Positions 33,726-42,533 of a stretch of 64,000 nucleotides of DNA are shown piece after piece (within the stretch, counting starts at the first letter, position 1; each line of letters begins with the position of its first letter). This stretch comes from Methylosinus sp. LW4 (lineage in GTDB: Bacteria; Pseudomonadota; Alphaproteobacteria; Rhizobiales; Beijerinckiaceae): contig NZ_KB900626.1 of NCBI RefSeq assembly GCF_000379125.1, positions 3,296,667 to 3,360,666 of the forward strand, given 5' to 3'. The notes under the pieces were generated by a model, which ran no database searches, was not told the origin of the DNA, and saw nothing but the letters and a program-made list of their open reading frames with translations. A program made the translations under genes and the position numbers.

Positions 33726-36560
33726 TCAGAAGCCCGGATTATGCGACCATGAGAGCGGTTTCGGCGTCGCGGCGACGGGGGCGGCGACAACGGCCGGGGC
33801 CGCCGGACGCGCCGGGCGGGCGACAACCGGGCGCTCGACGGGCGCGCGCTCGCGCAGATGACGCGGGGCGACGACCGGCGCGGCGATTTGATTCCGCTTG
33901 CCGGCCCGCGCAGGACGCGTGGGCTCCTCGTCCTCTTCCTCATGGCGACGCGCATTGTGCTTGGCCGGCTTGGCGGCCGGAGCCGCTTCCTCGCGGGCGG
34001 CGTCCTTGACCGGCGCTTCCGCGGGCTTGGCGGCGACGGGCGCGGCCTGCTGCGGGCAGACGATCTCGGTCTGGCCCTGCAGCTGCGCCACCAGCTCGTC
34101 GGTGAGGCGGGTCGGCGCGGCCTCGCCCTTCTTGCTCGCATAGGCGGCGAGGGCGGATTTGGTCGCTTCGTCCAGCTTGCCATTGGCGGCGGCCGCATAG
34201 CAGCCGAGCGTCTTCAGCTGCGTCTGCGCGGCGCGCACGCGTGTCTCTATCGCGGCGACGGTCTTGTCGAGATCGCCGCGCGCATCGCCGCAGGAGAATT
34301 TGCGGCCGCGCAGCGCGCCAAATTTCTGCTGCGCGTCGAAGCTCGTCGCATCGACATCGGCGACGCTCTTGCGATCGGCGGCGCAGGCGCCTTCCAGCTC
34401 GGCGATCTTGCGGCGGGCCTCGGCGCGCGCCGTTTCGCAGCTCATGCCGTCCAGCGCGGCGCGCAGGCCGGAGAGATCGCCGGACTTGCCGTCCAGCGCC
34501 TTGCGATCGGCGTCGCAGCTCTCCTTGGCGAGGCGCTGCTTCTTCTCCAGCTCGGCCGCCAGCGCCTTGCCGTCCTTGCGCACATCCTCGCAAGTGGTCG
34601 CCAGCACGGCGGCGCGCAGAGCGATGAGGTCGTCCGCTTTGGATTGCAGCGTCTTGCGCTCGGCGTCGCAGGTCTGGCGCGCGAGAATCTCCTGCTCCTC
34701 GAGCTTGGCGAGGCGGCCTTTGGCGTCATCGCGCGCGGCGTCGCATTTCATGCCCAGCGCGGCGGCGCGCAGCCGCGCGAGGTCGCCGCCCATTCCGGCG
34801 ACGGTCTTGCGCTCGGCGTCGCAGCTCTGCCCTTCGGTGCGGATCGCCTTGCTCTCCAGCTCGGCGACGAGAAGATTGGCGTCGTTGCGCACCGCCTCGC
34901 AGCGCATTTTGGCGGCGGCGGATTTCAGCGCGCCAATGTCGCTCACGCCGGCGGCGCCCAGCGCCTTGCGATCTGTATCGCAAATATCGCGCTCGCGGCG
35001 CTCCTTCTCCTCGAGGCGGGCGAGCACGAAGCGCGCGCCTTCCACCGCGGCGGCGCAAGTCATGCGGCCGACGGCGGCGCGCATGCCGGGAAGATCGCTC
35101 GGATCGACGGCGGCGAAAGCCTTGCGCTCGGCCTCGCAGGTCTCGCGCTCACGGCGCTCCTTCGCCTCCAGCGCCGCGACCAGCGGCTTGGCTTCCTCTA
35201 TCGCCGCGCGGCAAGCGAGGCGGCCGGAAACGGCGCGCAGGCCGAAAAGATCGTCGCGCGGGACCGAATGCAGCGCCGCGAGATCGGCGTTGCAAATCTC
35301 GCGCTCGCGCTGCTCCTTCGCCTCGAGCCGGGCGATGAGATCGCCGGCGCGGCGGCGCGCGTCGGGGCAGGACATTTTCGCGGAGGCGGCGCGCAGGCCG
35401 GCGAGATTGTCCTCACCGAGGGCGCCGAGCGCTTTATTGTCGGCTTCGCAGCTCGCCAGCTCGCGACGCTCTTTCTCCTCCGCCTTGGCGACGAGCGCTT
35501 CGGCGCTCTTGCGCGCGGCGTCGCAGGAGAAGCGACCGGCGGCGGCGCGCAGGCGCGTAAGATCAGCGGGGGAGATCGCCTCCAGCTCCTTCTGCTCGGC
35601 GTTGCAGCGCTGCACGCTCTCGAAGAGATCGAGCCGCAGCTGCGCGTCGCGAGCGCGGGGCGAGGTCGGATAGAGCGTCAGCACGCTGCGGAAATCGGCC
35701 GGGTCCTGGGTCTTGGAGGCCTTCTGCCACGCGCGCTCGGCCATTTCGTCCGGGCTGAGGAAATAAAAGTCGCCATAGATGCGGCTGGAGATTTCCGGCG
35801 ACTGCTTGCCCTTGGTCGTGCGCGCGACATCGTCGCTGACGAGGTTGAACAGCCGGCGAATCTCCACCTCCGGCGCTTTCAGATTCTTGAGCAGCGCCTC
35901 GGCGAAGGGGCTGTTGCGGCCGGCGCCGTCCAGCGCCACCTCATGCGGCGCGGCCGCATAGGCGACGAGAATGCCTTTGGCACCTTTGTTGACCGCGACG
36001 GCCATCCGCTCGAGGCCGCGCGGCAGCAAGCCGCCGTCGACCGAGCGCGAGGCGGTGACGAGGCTGTCGAAAGGATTGTTGCGGCAGGCGTCGAGGATGA
36101 GAATATTGACGCCGGCGGATTTGGAGAGCGCCAACCGCACGCGGTCCATGTCCAGCGCCTTGAACTCGACGTCGGCGACGTCCTTCACGGCGATGTCGGT
36201 CGGCAGCAGATAATTCTTGCCCTCGTTCTGCACGCCATGGCCGGCGTAATAGAACAGCGCCACATCGGCGCCGGCGGCCTTGCGGGAGAAGTCCGCGAGC
36301 GCGCCGTCGAGCTGATCCTTGCGGGCGTTGACGATGGCGATCACCTCGAAGCCCAGCTCCTTCTCGAGCGTCTCGGCGACGTCCTTGGCGTCATTGACCG
36401 GATTTTTCAGCCTGGCGATGTGGTCGTATTCGGCGTTGCCGAGCACGAGAGCGACTCGGCGCTCGGCGAAGGCGGGAGACGCGACGATGGCCGCGAGAGC
36501 GAAGCTCGCGAGGGCAAGGACGAAATTTTTCCAATGCTTCGTCATTTCGCCGATGGCCAT
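33726..36560 (-). CDS. Exported caspase-family (C14) protein with nine tandem Cys-paired repeats
   Basis: A 944-residue protein. Signal peptide to about residue 32 (ASPAFA). Residues 33-270 are a caspase fold with intact dyad: FYYAGHG (His108) and ILDACR (Cys159). From residue 319 to about 774 come nine repeats of 51-52 residues. Each opens with Cys (typically C-x-A-E/D-R-K), has LRAA in the middle and a second Cys 25 to 27 residues later, then a charged helix ending KERRER. A peptidoglycan-binding-like segment (LDEATKSALAAYASKKG) and an Ala/Pro-rich tail follow. Such proteases may process partners in the periplasm. Confidence 0.85.
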   Translation of the reverse strand: MAIGEMTKHWKNFVLALASFALAAIVASPAFAERRVALVLGNAEYDHIARLKNPVNDAKDVAETLEKELGFEVIAIVNARKDQLDGALADFSRKAAGADVALFYYAGHGVQNEGKNYLLPTDIAVKDVADVEFKALDMDRVRLALSKSAGVNILILDACRNNPFDSLVTASRSVDGGLLPRGLERMAVAVNKGAKGILVAYAAAPHEVALDGAGRNSPFAEALLKNLKAPEVEIRRLFNLVSDDVARTTKGKQSPEISSRIYGDFYFLSPDEMAERAWQKASKTQDPADFRSVLTLYPTSPRARDAQLRLDLFESVQRCNAEQKELEAISPADLTRLRAAAGRFSCDAARKSAEALVAKAEEKERRELASCEADNKALGALGEDNLAGLRAASAKMSCPDARRRAGDLIARLEAKEQREREICNADLAALHSVPRDDLFGLRAVSGRLACRAAIEEAKPLVAALEAKERRERETCEAERKAFAAVDPSDLPGMRAAVGRMTCAAAVEGARFVLARLEEKERRERDICDTDRKALGAAGVSDIGALKSAAAKMRCEAVRNDANLLVAELESKAIRTEGQSCDAERKTVAGMGGDLARLRAAALGMKCDAARDDAKGRLAKLEEQEILARQTCDAERKTLQSKADDLIALRAAVLATTCEDVRKDGKALAAELEKKQRLAKESCDADRKALDGKSGDLSGLRAALDGMSCETARAEARRKIAELEGACAADRKSVADVDATSFDAQQKFGALRGRKFSCGDARGDLDKTVAAIETRVRAAQTQLKTLGCYAAAANGKLDEATKSALAAYASKKGEAAPTRLTDELVAQLQGQTEIVCPQQAAPVAAKPAEAPVKDAAREEAAPAAKPAKHNARRHEEEDEEPTRPARAGKRNQIAAPVVAPRHLRERAPVERPVVARPARPAAPAVVAAPVAATPKPLSWSHNPGF

Positions 36561-36684
36561 TGTCTGATGAATAGACGCGATCCCAATGACTCGAGGCTAT
36601 CATCGCCCTTGTCGTCGTCGCAACCGATATCAGAGGCGGGAAGCGCGGCGATGTGAGATGACGCACATTCCGGCCGCGCGCCGA

Positions 36685-36909
36685 TCATTTTTTTCCGGCG
36701 TGATAGGCGGCGGCGTCGATCTCCTCGCCTTGGAGAATCGCCTCGGTGAGCAGCCTGTTGTCGTGCGGCACCGCCGCCTCATGGGCGGCGCCGTAGAATT
36801 TTTGGAAGAAGCTGCCGGTCTTGCTGTCGAAGCGGAACATCACATCCTCGAAAGGATAGTCGACATAGATGTCGCGGTCACGAAAATCGGCTTTCGATAG
36901 TCCCATCAC
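36685..36909 (-). CDS. Small protein, candidate immunity partner of the upstream toxin-like gene
   Basis: A 74-residue protein (MMGLSKADFRDRDIYVDYPF...), mildly acidic (13 Asp/Glu, 9 Lys/Arg), with no signal or membrane helix. Its start overlaps the stop of the 488-residue toxin-like gene by four bases (ATGA), so its translation is coupled. I know no family for it. Small size and tight coupling directly downstream of a polymorphic-toxin-like gene are what an immunity gene would show; this is inference from context. Confidence 0.6.
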   Translation of the reverse strand: MMGLSKADFRDRDIYVDYPFEDVMFRFDSKTGSFFQKFYGAAHEAAVPHDNRLLTEAILQGEEIDAAAYHAGKK

Positions 36910-38372
36910 TTTCCTCCCGCGCGCCGAATGGCGTCGTAATAGGCGCGGCTCTCGGCCTCGATCTCCGCGGCCCGCGGATCGCCGGCCGGAAGATCGCGAT
37001 ACGCCTCATAGAGCGCATGCCCGCGTCCGCCCTCGAGATTCGCGGCTTTGGCGATCTCCGCATATTTCTCCTCGCCCAAGATCAGCTTGGCGACCTCGGG
37101 CGTCTCCTTGGCGTAGATCATTTGCGGCGTGTTGACTTGAATTTCCGCCATGATCCCGGCTTCTGTCTTCAAGACCGTATTGGCGCCGCTATAACCCAGC
37201 GCGTCCGATCCCGCGGCGATGATTTTGCATTTGGCGCCTTTCTCCTTCAGCAGCGCGACGGCGGCGTCGAAATTCTCCTCTTCGACGACGATCGTGTTGC
37301 GGGCTATGTCGCGGATACGGGAGGCGTCGCCTTGATAATCTGCGATGATCTTCGCGCGCGCCCGGTCGATGTCCTTGAGCGGCGCCTTGGCCACCGCGCC
37401 GCCGGTCTTCTCGGCGATCTCCGCGGCGACGGCGTCTATCTCCTGCTTCGCCGCCGGGGCCTTCTCATAGATTTTCGCGAGCTGCTCCGTCAGTCCGGGC
37501 TGCAACAGCTTCTGCTCATTCGTCGGCCCGGCCGGCTTGCTCGGCTTGGGCTCGAACCTCTCCGTCTTCGGCGCTCTCTCCTGCGGCGTGTTGCGGAGGC
37601 TCGGCTTCTTCTCGGTCCAGCGCGCGGCTTTTTTCGCGGCGCCATGGGTCAGCGCGGCGATCAGAACGGCGACGCCGAGCTTCGTCACGCCTTCGGCGAA
37701 AATCGCCGCCGCCTCGTCGAGCTGCGCTTCGCTTTGCGCCATGCGGATCAGATCGAGCGCATGAAACAGCGCATGCAGCCCCTGCCAGACTTGCGCGCCG
37801 CCGAAATAGACGCCCGCGCCCAGCAGCACGGCGTCGATCGCCTCGCCCGCGCCGAAAGCATGGGAGATCGCCCATAGCGCCAGCACCTCGGCCGTGATCG
37901 CCAGCGCTTTGGGCTCGATGAGCTCGGCGAAAGCCTGCTTCGTCGTTCCGCTCAAATGGTTCGGAACGAGGCGGAGCGTCGCCGTCAGACGCTCCTGCAA
38001 ATTCATTCCCGTGACATTCGCGCCCGTGACATTCGCGCCGCTCGGCGGCGCGGCGGCAGTGGAGACGCCGAGGCCCTTGGCGCGATCCTGAACGACGAAA
38101 GCCGCCAGCGCGCCATTGCGGCTCATGCGCGCGACGCGATCGATCAGCGCGCGATCGTCCGCCTCGCGAATGCGCGCGCCCTCCTCCCGCCAAAGCGCGA
38201 AGGCGCGGCGCAGCGCATCGGCGCCCTCGGGATCGGCGAGCGCGAGACGCAGCCGGCGGCGCACCTCATATTCGCTGACCAGCGCGCGGCGGTCGCGGCC
38301 GGCGAGGCCCGCGAAGGCGGCGCGCGGGCCGAGGATCAGCGTCTCCGAGCCGGTGCGCAGGCGCAGGATCAT
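36906..38372 (-). CDS. Putative polymorphic toxin with C-terminal RelA/SpoT-like domain
   Basis: A 488-residue protein. Residues 1-140 are charged and helical; 150-245 contain two or three hydrophobic helices (ALAITAEVLALWAISHAFG, LLGAGVYFGGAQVW, KLGVAVLIAALTHG), like the pretoxin region of secreted effectors. A Lys/Pro linker (255-285) leads to a C-terminal domain, 290-488. There, DRARAKIIADYQGD, IRDIARNTIVV (Asp355), GYSGANTVL and AEIQVNTPQM (Glu410) follow the order of RelA/SpoT nucleotidyltransferase motifs (catalytic Asp, G-Y-R, E-I-Q). (p)ppGpp/(p)ppApp synthesis or RNA pyrophosphorylation are the known activities of this fold. It lies next to a type VI cluster. Confidence 0.62.
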   Translation of the reverse strand: MILRLRTGSETLILGPRAAFAGLAGRDRRALVSEYEVRRRLRLALADPEGADALRRAFALWREEGARIREADDRALIDRVARMSRNGALAAFVVQDRAKGLGVSTAAAPPSGANVTGANVTGMNLQERLTATLRLVPNHLSGTTKQAFAELIEPKALAITAEVLALWAISHAFGAGEAIDAVLLGAGVYFGGAQVWQGLHALFHALDLIRMAQSEAQLDEAAAIFAEGVTKLGVAVLIAALTHGAAKKAARWTEKKPSLRNTPQERAPKTERFEPKPSKPAGPTNEQKLLQPGLTEQLAKIYEKAPAAKQEIDAVAAEIAEKTGGAVAKAPLKDIDRARAKIIADYQGDASRIRDIARNTIVVEEENFDAAVALLKEKGAKCKIIAAGSDALGYSGANTVLKTEAGIMAEIQVNTPQMIYAKETPEVAKLILGEEKYAEIAKAANLEGGRGHALYEAYRDLPAGDPRAAEIEAESRAYYDAIRRAGGK

Positions 38373-38379
38373 GCCGCTC

Positions 38380-40155
38380 TCACCGTATCCGCGTCTTGAC
38401 TGCGCCCTTGGCGGGCTTCTCGGCGCCGTTCTGATCCAGCGCTTCCGGCCGGGCGTTTTCCGGCTTGGTCTTGCCCATGGGCGTCGCCGTGGCGACGGCG
38501 GCGACCGGCGTCGGCGCGCTCATGTCATTGGCGAGGCCGCGAAAGCGCACCGGGCGATAGCCGCGCGCCAGCAGCGAGGCGAGCGGATAGATGTTGCGGC
38601 ACACTTTGCCATTGCAGCCGCCGGTCGAGGATTCGATCACCTCGGCGCGGCGATCCGGCGTGAAGCGCATGAACAGCATCACATGCGAGCCCGGCTTGTT
38701 GAGCGCGTCGCCGGGCAGCAGATCCCAAGGATTGCTCAATTCGCGCGAGATGGCCGGAATGGCCATAGTGGTGAAATGGGTGGAGAGGCCCCAGCAGGCG
38801 CTGACGAAGGCGGAGCAATCGACGCCGGCGACATCGGGCCGAGGATCGTTGCGCGTGCAGACATTGCCGGCGAGGCGCCCGGCGCCGATCTCCGCCGCAA
38901 TCCGCGGCAGCGCGCCATGGCAGCCCCAGCAATAGGGAATGCCGACGACCTCCTGCCCCAGCTTGCCGTGCAGATAGCCCGGCCGGCGGATGCGCGCGAA
39001 GCCGCTGCAAGAGCGATCCGGGTCCGCCCCATAGGCGCCGGCGTTGACGCGCCAGCGCACATTGGCGAATTGCAGCGCGGTCTGCACGACCTGCGTGCGA
39101 TCGAGCGGACGCGTCGCCGCCGTGGCTCCCTTGCGCTTGCCGAAATCCGTGAGCGCGTAAGAGGGAATCGCCGGCGCCGGCGGCGCGAGATCGATGGTCT
39201 GCCCATTCTTCATCGGGCGGAAGCCGACGCCGAGCAGATCGACCCCGCCCTTGCGCGTGCGCAGGAAATAGACGTCGCCCTCCGCCGAGACGGTGACGAA
39301 GCGGCGCGACAGCGCGACTTGCTTATCGAGCGGCAGCTCATAGACGCCCTCGAGCGCGCCATAGGAGGCGTAGCGGGCGACGAAGGTGGAGGGCTGGTCG
39401 GTGGCGTCGGTCGGGATATTCTCGCCCAGCACGAAAATGCGGCCGCGCTGATCGACATCCAGCAGCTCCACCGAGCCGATGCGGCTGCGCACCTGCATTT
39501 TGAGCTTGGCGAGCGCGGCTCCGTCCTTGATCTGCAAGGAGATGGAGACGCCTTTCTTGTCGAGGGCGTTCACATCGGCGACCACCTGCCCGCGTCCATG
39601 CGAGGCGATGGTCTGGCGCGAGCGCAAGGGCTTGCCGTCGCCGAGGCTGCGCGTCGCGGCGTCCTCGCCGATCTCCTGCGAGCCGGTCTGCGCAAAGGCG
39701 GAGAGCACCGCCTCGTCCGGCGCGGAGACGGAGCGCGTCACCGCGAGGCTGCGCGTCTGCGCATCCTGCGGCCCGGTCGCCTGCAAGGCGCGCGGGCCTT
39801 CGTCCCACACATAGATCGTGTCTCTGGCGACGACGATGTCGGTCGGCCGCAGATCGCTCGGCAATTCGAGCGAGCGCGTCGCCTCGGCGGGCTTGCGCGG
39901 ATCGAAGCGCAGCACGCGGCCATTGACCTGATCGAGCAGATAGATCTCGCCGTCGGCGCCGGAATAGATCGCTTGCGGACCTTCGATCTCGGTGTCCGCG
40001 CCGGCCTCCACCACGCCGACCGAGGCGACGTCGCCGCCCTGGCGGAAGCTGCGGACGAGCGCATCGTCGGCGCGCGCGTTTCCCAGCGGCAGAGCGAGCG
40101 CCGCCAACGCCAGAAGGGGTGCGATCACCCTCCCCTTGCCGGCTATCGGATTCAC
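38380..40155 (-). CDS. Exported beta-propeller-like protein with NlpC/P60-type hydrolase domain
   Basis: A 591-residue protein if it starts at GTG 40155, giving the signal peptide NPIAGKGRVIAPLLALAALALPLGNARA; GTG 40128 is an alternative. The open frame extends to 40428 but that part is an extragenic repeat. Residues 35-320 contain repeated strands such as GADGEIYLLDQVNGRVLRFD and DQRGRIFVLGENIP, propeller-like. The C-terminal part has VDCSAFVSACWG (catalytic-type Cys447) and GSHVMLFM (His491), the NlpC/P60 peptidase order. Cell-wall peptide cleavage is likely. It lies between the toxin-like gene and ppkA. Confidence 0.72.
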   Translation of the reverse strand: MNPIAGKGRVIAPLLALAALALPLGNARADDALVRSFRQGGDVASVGVVEAGADTEIEGPQAIYSGADGEIYLLDQVNGRVLRFDPRKPAEATRSLELPSDLRPTDIVVARDTIYVWDEGPRALQATGPQDAQTRSLAVTRSVSAPDEAVLSAFAQTGSQEIGEDAATRSLGDGKPLRSRQTIASHGRGQVVADVNALDKKGVSISLQIKDGAALAKLKMQVRSRIGSVELLDVDQRGRIFVLGENIPTDATDQPSTFVARYASYGALEGVYELPLDKQVALSRRFVTVSAEGDVYFLRTRKGGVDLLGVGFRPMKNGQTIDLAPPAPAIPSYALTDFGKRKGATAATRPLDRTQVVQTALQFANVRWRVNAGAYGADPDRSCSGFARIRRPGYLHGKLGQEVVGIPYCWGCHGALPRIAAEIGAGRLAGNVCTRNDPRPDVAGVDCSAFVSACWGLSTHFTTMAIPAISRELSNPWDLLPGDALNKPGSHVMLFMRFTPDRRAEVIESSTGGCNGKVCRNIYPLASLLARGYRPVRFRGLANDMSAPTPVAAVATATPMGKTKPENARPEALDQNGAEKPAKGAVKTRIR

Positions 40156-40176
40156 CCATCGCAAAATGCCGCCGCC

Positions 40177-40354
40177 GTCATGGCCGGGCTTGTCCCGGCA
40201 ATCCACGCCAGGTAGCCGAGAAATCGCAGGAAAGCGCCCGCTATCGACGGATTCGTCCCATGACGGACTCCCCATCGGAGCCTCCGCGTCACGCCGAGCT
40301 TTCGAGAGGTCTCGGCGTCCTGGCGTGGATGGCCGGGACAAGCCCGGCCATGAC
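40177..40354. repeat. Inverted extragenic repeat, ATGGCCGGG type
   Basis: Two 33-base arms in inverted orientation (40177-40209 and 40322-40354) differ at one base; each holds GCCGGGCTTGTCCCGGC or its complement. This is a common Rhizobiales extragenic repeat. It occupies most of the 361-base gap between the NlpC/P60 gene and ppkA; the rest of the gap shows no gene. Confidence 0.88.
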
Positions 40355-40516
40355 GGCGTGGGGAAACGGAAGGCGGCCAGCGCCGCGCGATCGATCGCAA
40401 ATCCTGTCACTGATCGCGCCATGAGCAACCTCCGCCCGGCGCAGCGCCGGAAAATGCGAGCTTCAAAGTCCGAGGTCGAAAAATCTCGGGGCTATTTTCG
40501 CCGGCCCCGGCGGCGC

Positions 40517-42322
40517 TCAGCGTCCCGAGACCAGCGACACATATTTCAGCGCCACCGCCGGCGGCGGCGACGCATTGGCGAGCTCCTCGGCGAGCTTGGC
40601 GAACACTTCTTTGGCGGTCGCCGCGCGGGCGGCGCCGGCCGGGGAGATGGGCGTGGCGCCGGCGATCGCCACCAGCAGCACCGGGCCGGGCCGAGTGGCG
40701 CGCAGCTCCATCGCGAAGTCGCGCCGTCCGGGCTCCTGTCCGAGCCGAGCGCTGAGATCATTCACCAGTCCGTCGTCGTCGACTATGAGAAAACGCACAT
40801 GTTCGGCGCGCGTCTCGATCGCGCCCTCGAGCTTGTCGCCGCTGCGCTGCAATTGCGTGCGCGCGACGTCGAAGCGCAAAGGCTCGCGGACGGCGAGAAA
40901 CTTCTTGGCGAAGGCGAGCGCCGGGCATTGCGGCGCCGTCACCTTGCGGACGCCGATCGCGGCGGGAACGCCCGTCGCATCCCTGAACGATTTGTCGAGC
41001 GCGTCGAAGGGCTCGCGGCCGCGGCCATAGCCGTCGATCTGCGCTTCGCCGGCGGAAATCTCGCCGACGACCGCGAGGAAGCAATCGCCGCCGTCGAAAT
41101 CCCGCGCATATTCGCGCAGCCGCACGAAAGGATCGGGCCGCGTCTCGGCGGGCTTTTGCGGCTCGACGACGGGCGGCGGCGGCTCGGCGGCGACGTCGGT
41201 CGTCGGCGACGTCTCGGCCTGCGTGGTCGCGGCCGGCTCCTCGCGATGAAGATAACGCCAGCCGCCGAAGCCTGCGGCGGCGAGCGCGATGACCGCGGCG
41301 AGAGAGCCGATAAGGAGGCCGGCGCGCCGCGGCGTCTTCTCCTCGGCGGGTCTCGCCGGCGGCGGAAGGGGCGCGGCGCCGAGCGGAACCGGAATCGGCG
41401 GCGGCTCCGGCGCTCGGGTCGGGACGGGCGCTCTCACCCCACGCGGGGCGAAGACGGTGGAGCCGCGCTCGTCGGCGTCGGGCGTCCAGGCGGCGAGCTC
41501 GGCCATGCTGCGCGGCCGCGCCTCGGGGTCCGGCTGCAGCATTGCGGCGATGATCGGCCGCATCATCGGATCGACGGCGGAGATATCGGGAAGGACGCGG
41601 CGGCGCTCGATCACCTCCACTTGCGTGCCGTCCATCGGCAGCGGCTTGCCGATGAGGCAGGCCGCCAGCACCAGGCCGAGACTGTAGATATCGGAGGCCG
41701 CGCGCACATCGCCGCCGAAGAGGCCGAGCTGTTCCGGCGAGACATATTTGTATTTGCCGGCGAATCCCGAGCCGATCACCGTGCTGTCGCCGACCCGCAG
41801 CGAGCGGGCGATGCCGAAATCGATGATGCGCGAGCGAGCGATGCCGGTCTCCGGCACGATGATATTGTCCGGCGAGACGTCGCGATGGACGAGATTCTGC
41901 TCATGCGCCGCTTGCAGGCCGGCGGCGATGCGGCGCATCAGCGCGAGAACCTGCGGCGCCGGCAAAGGGCCGCGGTCCAGAATATCGGAGAGCGGCTGGC
42001 CCTCGACGAACTCCATGGCGAGATAATGCCGGCGCAGCTGCGGCTCCAGCGTGAAGCCGAAATAGCGCACGATGGCTTCGTGATGGATGCGGCGCAGCGC
42101 CAGCGCCTCATTGCGGAACATGGCCAGCACGGCCTCGTCGCCGGCGAGCTGATCGCGGATGAGCTTTATGGCGACCGTGTCGCCCGTCTCTATCTCATGG
42201 CCGCGATAGACATCGCCCATGCCGCCCGCCTTCAGAAAGGCGTCGATCTCGTAATTGGCGTTGAGCCGCGTGCCGGGCGGCAGGGCGCCATGGATCGATT
42301 GGACATCCGGCGAGTAAGACAT
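40517..42322 (-). CDS. ppkA: T6SS-associated Ser/Thr protein kinase PpkA
   Basis: A 601-residue Hanks-type kinase. The catalytic domain (about 22-280) has GGMGDVYRG as Gly loop, AIKLI with the ATP-binding Lys, HRDVSPDN as catalytic loop and DFGIA. A Pro-rich stretch is followed by one membrane helix (LLIGSLAAVIALAAAGFGGW, about 325-345) and a periplasmic domain with two Cys. In Pseudomonas, PpkA phosphorylates Fha1 to start secretion. The neighbours pppA, tagF and tagH match that pathway. Confidence 0.93.
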   Translation of the reverse strand: MSYSPDVQSIHGALPPGTRLNANYEIDAFLKAGGMGDVYRGHEIETGDTVAIKLIRDQLAGDEAVLAMFRNEALALRRIHHEAIVRYFGFTLEPQLRRHYLAMEFVEGQPLSDILDRGPLPAPQVLALMRRIAAGLQAAHEQNLVHRDVSPDNIIVPETGIARSRIIDFGIARSLRVGDSTVIGSGFAGKYKYVSPEQLGLFGGDVRAASDIYSLGLVLAACLIGKPLPMDGTQVEVIERRRVLPDISAVDPMMRPIIAAMLQPDPEARPRSMAELAAWTPDADERGSTVFAPRGVRAPVPTRAPEPPPIPVPLGAAPLPPPARPAEEKTPRRAGLLIGSLAAVIALAAAGFGGWRYLHREEPAATTQAETSPTTDVAAEPPPPVVEPQKPAETRPDPFVRLREYARDFDGGDCFLAVVGEISAGEAQIDGYGRGREPFDALDKSFRDATGVPAAIGVRKVTAPQCPALAFAKKFLAVREPLRFDVARTQLQRSGDKLEGAIETRAEHVRFLIVDDDGLVNDLSARLGQEPGRRDFAMELRATRPGPVLLVAIAGATPISPAGAARAATAKEVFAKLAEELANASPPPAVALKYVSLVSGR

Positions 42323-42364
42323 TTGATCGCTCTATAAATCGTTTGGCGCGGCCTTCGCCGCCTT

Positions 42365-42476
42365 CCTTCTCCCCGCGCGCGGGGAGAAGGTGAGGATGAG
42401 GGGCTCGGGCTTTTTCCGTTTCTGGCCAGCGCCCCGAGCCCCTCACCCCAGCCCTCTCCCGCCCGCGGGGAGAGGG
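42365..42476 (+). repeat. Composite extragenic palindrome, copy B
   Basis: CCTTCTCCCCGCG...GGGGAGAAGG (42365-42390), a 61-base centre with TGAGGATGAGGGGCTCGGG, then CCCTCTCCC...GGGAGAGGG (42452-42476). It is the inverse of the unit at 30151-30264. It lies between ppkA and pppA and could affect their relative expression. Confidence 0.88.
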
Positions 42477-42533
42477 AGAAGGCGGCGAACCGTACGCATG
42501 AGCATGAATGATAGATGGTCCGCGTGAATTTCT

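Noticed and set aside
33726..36560. Nine 51-52-residue repeats considered as a DNA-level repeat or CRISPR-like array
   Set aside because: The periodicity is at protein level with diverged codons, in frame with a caspase domain; no short identical repeats with spacers exist.
40156..40428. Extended N-terminus of the NlpC/P60 protein
   Set aside because: The extra residues come from an extragenic inverted repeat (peptide WPGLSRPSTP and DKPGHDGG) and the signal peptide lies after them.
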